6,901 nt of DNA from Actinomycetes bacterium. GTDB taxonomy: Bacteria > Actinomycetota > Acidimicrobiia > Acidimicrobiales > Palsa-688. The notes beneath the pieces were generated by a model. That model was not told the origin of the DNA. It searched no databases and was given only the letters and a program-made list of their open reading frames with translations. Location of the stretch: positions 1 through 6,901 of the forward strand of contig JAJZWW010000171.1 of NCBI GenBank assembly GCA_021846485.1. Reading direction: 5' to 3'. The first letter of the stretch is position 1. The number at the start of each line of letters is the position of its first letter. This document shows, piece after piece, positions 5,614 through 6,901 of the stretch. The position numbers and the translations under genes were made by a program.

Positions 5614-6515
5614 CCGGCCGGCAGCAGCGGGGCCAGCACCGCGGCGAGCTCGAGCGGACGGTCCCCCTGGACGCTGTGGCCCGCTCCTTCCACCGTGACC
5701 ATCCGGGCGTCGGGGCGGCGCTCGAGCAGCTCCTCGACGTCGCGGTCGTCGACGACCGGCGACAGGGACCCCCTCACCAGGGTGAGCGGCATCCGGGTCG
5801 TCCCGAGAGCCTCCCAGAGGGCCAGCCGTGCCTGGCCGGGCTCGGTCCCCGGGGGCCCGCCGTGGCGCACCGGGTCCCATCGCCACGCCCACGACCCGTC
5901 GGGCATCTCCCTGGCGTTGTGGAGCACCCCGCGACGCAACGACTCGACGGAACGCCCCGGGTTGTGGAGGACCGTCCGCTCCAGGATCTCCTCGAAGGAC
6001 CCGAAGCGCTCCGGCCCGGACACGAAATCGGTGATCGCCTTCGCCTTGCGGGCGTCGACTCCGGGGGTGATGTCGACGATCACCAGCGCCGGCACCAGCC
6101 GGGGGCGGCGGGCGGCGAGGGAGATGGCCGCCAGGCCGCCGAGCGACATGCCCACCACCAGGCGGGCGGAAGGGGCGAGCGCCACTGCCGCCTCGGCCAG
6201 CGCCCCGGCGAGCACGCCCGGGGAGTAGTCGTGGTCCGGGCGCCACGTCGACTGCCCGTGGCCGGGCAGGTCCACCGCCACCAGGGGCCTGCGGAGCGCC
6301 AGGGCGACGGTGTCCCACGTGTGGGCGTTCTGCGCGCTGCCGTGGACCAGCAGCGCCACCGGTGGCCCGCCGCCCCACTGGAGCGCGCTGACCACGCCCC
6401 CGCCGCTCAGGGCCACCTCCCGCCTGGCCACCTCCGGGGGACCACTCCAGGTAAGGCCGTGCTCCGCGGCGTTGCCCTCGAGCAGGGCGAGCTCGTCGTA
6501 GGCGTCGCTTCGCAC
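5610..6515 (-). CDS. Alpha/beta-fold hydrolase
   Basis: A cytoplasmic alpha/beta hydrolase of 301 residues from the GTG at 6515. The oxyanion region is HGSAQNAHTW (58-67), followed by VDLPGHGQS (81-89). The nucleophile elbow is G122-M-S124-L-G126, and the catalytic His280 lies in GAGHSVQGD. The acid is probably D256 or D257 in SPVVDDRD. Residues 155-240 form the cap. No signal peptide is seen. Family members are esterases, epoxide or C-C hydrolases, or haloperoxidase-like enzymes, and the substrate cannot be inferred. The frame is open to a GTG at 6554, but TAGCCT lies 7 nt before the GTG at 6515 and would fall inside that longer version, so the shorter start is preferred. The last bases overlap the thioesterase start by 4 bp, so the two are translated together. 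The helicase gene ends 56 bp upstream. Confidence 0.88.
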   Translation of the reverse strand: MRSDAYDELALLEGNAAEHGLTWSGPPEVARREVALSGGGVVSALQWGGGPPVALLVHGSAQNAHTWDTVALALRRPLVAVDLPGHGQSTWRPDHDYSPGVLAGALAEAAVALAPSARLVVGMSLGGLAAISLAARRPRLVPALVIVDITPGVDARKAKAITDFVSGPERFGSFEEILERTVLHNPGRSVESLRRGVLHNAREMPDGSWAWRWDPVRHGGPPGTEPGQARLALWEALGTTRMPLTLVRGSLSPVVDDRDVEELLERRPDARMVTVEGAGHSVQGDRPLELAAVLAPLLPAG

Positions 6516-6522
6516 CTCCCCG

Positions 6523-6528
6523 AGGCTA
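6523..6528 (-). promoter_or_regulatory. -10 element of the hydrolase-thioesterase operon, leaderless type
   Basis: On the minus strand TAGCCT fits TANNNT and ends 7 nt before the GTG at 6515. The spacer CGGGGAG also contains GGGGAG, but this touches the start codon directly and would be too close to act as a Shine-Dalgarno site. The element lies in the 56-bp gap after the helicase stop, so the operon can be expressed apart from the helicase gene. Confidence 0.5.
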
Positions 6529-6571
6529 GCGCCAGCAAGCAGCGTCGAGCCCACCCCCGCCGGGGCTCGGC

Positions 6572-6901
6572 TCAGGCGTGCTCGGCGACCAGCGCCAGGA
6601 TCTCCTCGCCGTAGGCCTCAAGCTTGGTGGGGCCGATGCCGTCCAGCCGGCGCAGCTCGGCGAGGGTCGTCGGGCGGGCCTCGGCTATCGCCTTCAGGGT
6701 GCGGTCGGCGAAGACCACGTAGGCCGGGACCCCGTCGGCGCCCGCCCGCGCCCGGCGCCAGGAGCGCAGCGCCTCCTCCAGGGCGGGATCTCCACTCTCG
6801 CCGGGGTCGCCCGTGCCCCGCCTCCCGGCGCCGGCGGCTCCCCCGCCACCGAGCCCCCTCGGCCGGCCGACATCGGCGCCGGTCGCGGCCGCAGCGCCCC
6901 G
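6572..6901 (-). CDS. Helicase C-terminal HRDC domain (UvrD2- or RecQ-like), partial
   Basis: The last 109 residues of a minus-strand gene that begins beyond the window. Residues 1-38 are a Gly/Ala/Arg-rich linker. Residues 39-109 form an HRDC domain: ALEEALRSWRRARAGADGVP, then AYVVFADRTLKAIAEARP, then LDGIGPTKLEAYGEEILALV. HRDC is a helical nucleic-acid-binding module at the end of RecQ helicases and of the actinobacterial superfamily 1 helicase UvrD2 (M. tuberculosis Rv3198c type). The PAYVVFxD form and the actinobacterial context favour UvrD2, but without the motor domains RecQ cannot be excluded. The stop is TGA at 6572-6574. No start codon is present because the gene is cut by the window edge; the reading frame is certain from the domain match. 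Confidence 0.88.
   Translation of the reverse strand, partial: RGAAAATGADVGRPRGLGGGGAAGAGRRGTGDPGESGDPALEEALRSWRRARAGADGVPAYVVFADRTLKAIAEARPTTLAELRRLDGIGPTKLEAYGEEILALVAEHA

Noticed and set aside
4036..6228. A 730-codon open frame on the plus strand across the hydrolase and thioesterase genes
   Set aside because: It runs antisense to two genes with clear catalytic motifs, has no domain signature, and is rich in Pro, Arg and Gly, as expected from a shadow frame in GC-rich DNA.
6516..6554. Hydrolase start at the GTG at 6554
   Set aside because: The TAGCCT hexamer and its 7-nt spacing point to the GTG at 6515, and the extra 13 residues show no family similarity. Not excluded, but less likely.
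6551..6566. Terminator after the helicase gene
   Set aside because: Only a 4-bp CCCC/GGGG stem with a 3-nt loop and no T tract. This is common by chance in this sequence.

Overview
The window looks like ordinary chromosome from a very GC-rich actinobacterium (Actinomycetota; by eye about three quarters G+C). An uncultured Acidimicrobiia-like lineage is my guess, not something I can prove here. Support comes from the frequent GTG starts, third codon positions that are almost all G or C, the CYP-type [3Fe-4S] ferredoxin, the actinobacterial style of the Fpg/Nei glycosylase, and four genes with leaderless-type promoters. I see no rRNA, tRNA, CRISPR array, insertion sequence, phage gene or integrase. 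Layout, left to right: the tail of an unidentified plus-strand gene (2-127) faces the end of a minus-strand cluster. Read in its own direction, that cluster is dUTPase (2375-1938), Fpg/Nei DNA glycosylase (1839-973), a one-pass membrane protein with four outside cysteines (976-368, overlapping the glycosylase by GTGA) and a 63-residue ferredoxin (357-166). Oligoribonuclease (2414-2992) diverges from the dUTPase across only 38 bp. Next comes a 310-bp stretch without a recognisable gene. It begins with a long imperfect inverted repeat directly after the orn stop codon and ends in a strong Shine-Dalgarno site before a small, very basic protein of unknown function (3303-3620). A minus-strand stand-alone AsnC/Lrp ligand-binding (RAM) protein (4000-3701) diverges from a plus-strand one-pass membrane protein of unknown function (4052-4684). 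The right third is a minus-strand series: the C-terminal HRDC domain of a UvrD2- or RecQ-like helicase (6901-6572, cut by the window edge), an alpha/beta hydrolase (6515-5610) and an acyl-ACP thioesterase-like protein (5613-4765), the last two joined by a GTGA overlap. Working together: dUTPase and the Fpg/Nei glycosylase both limit uracil and oxidised-base damage in DNA, and Orn finishes RNA decay next door, so 166-2992 is mainly genome and nucleotide housekeeping. The hydrolase-thioesterase pair suggests a small acyl-chain or fatty-acid function beside a helicase gene. The least ordinary signals are the four leaderless-type promoters (a TANNNT hexamer 6-7 nt before the start codon), the very compact dut/orn divergent promoter, and the palindromic element with a 9-bp tandem duplication after orn. 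I found no convincing new multi-gene system.
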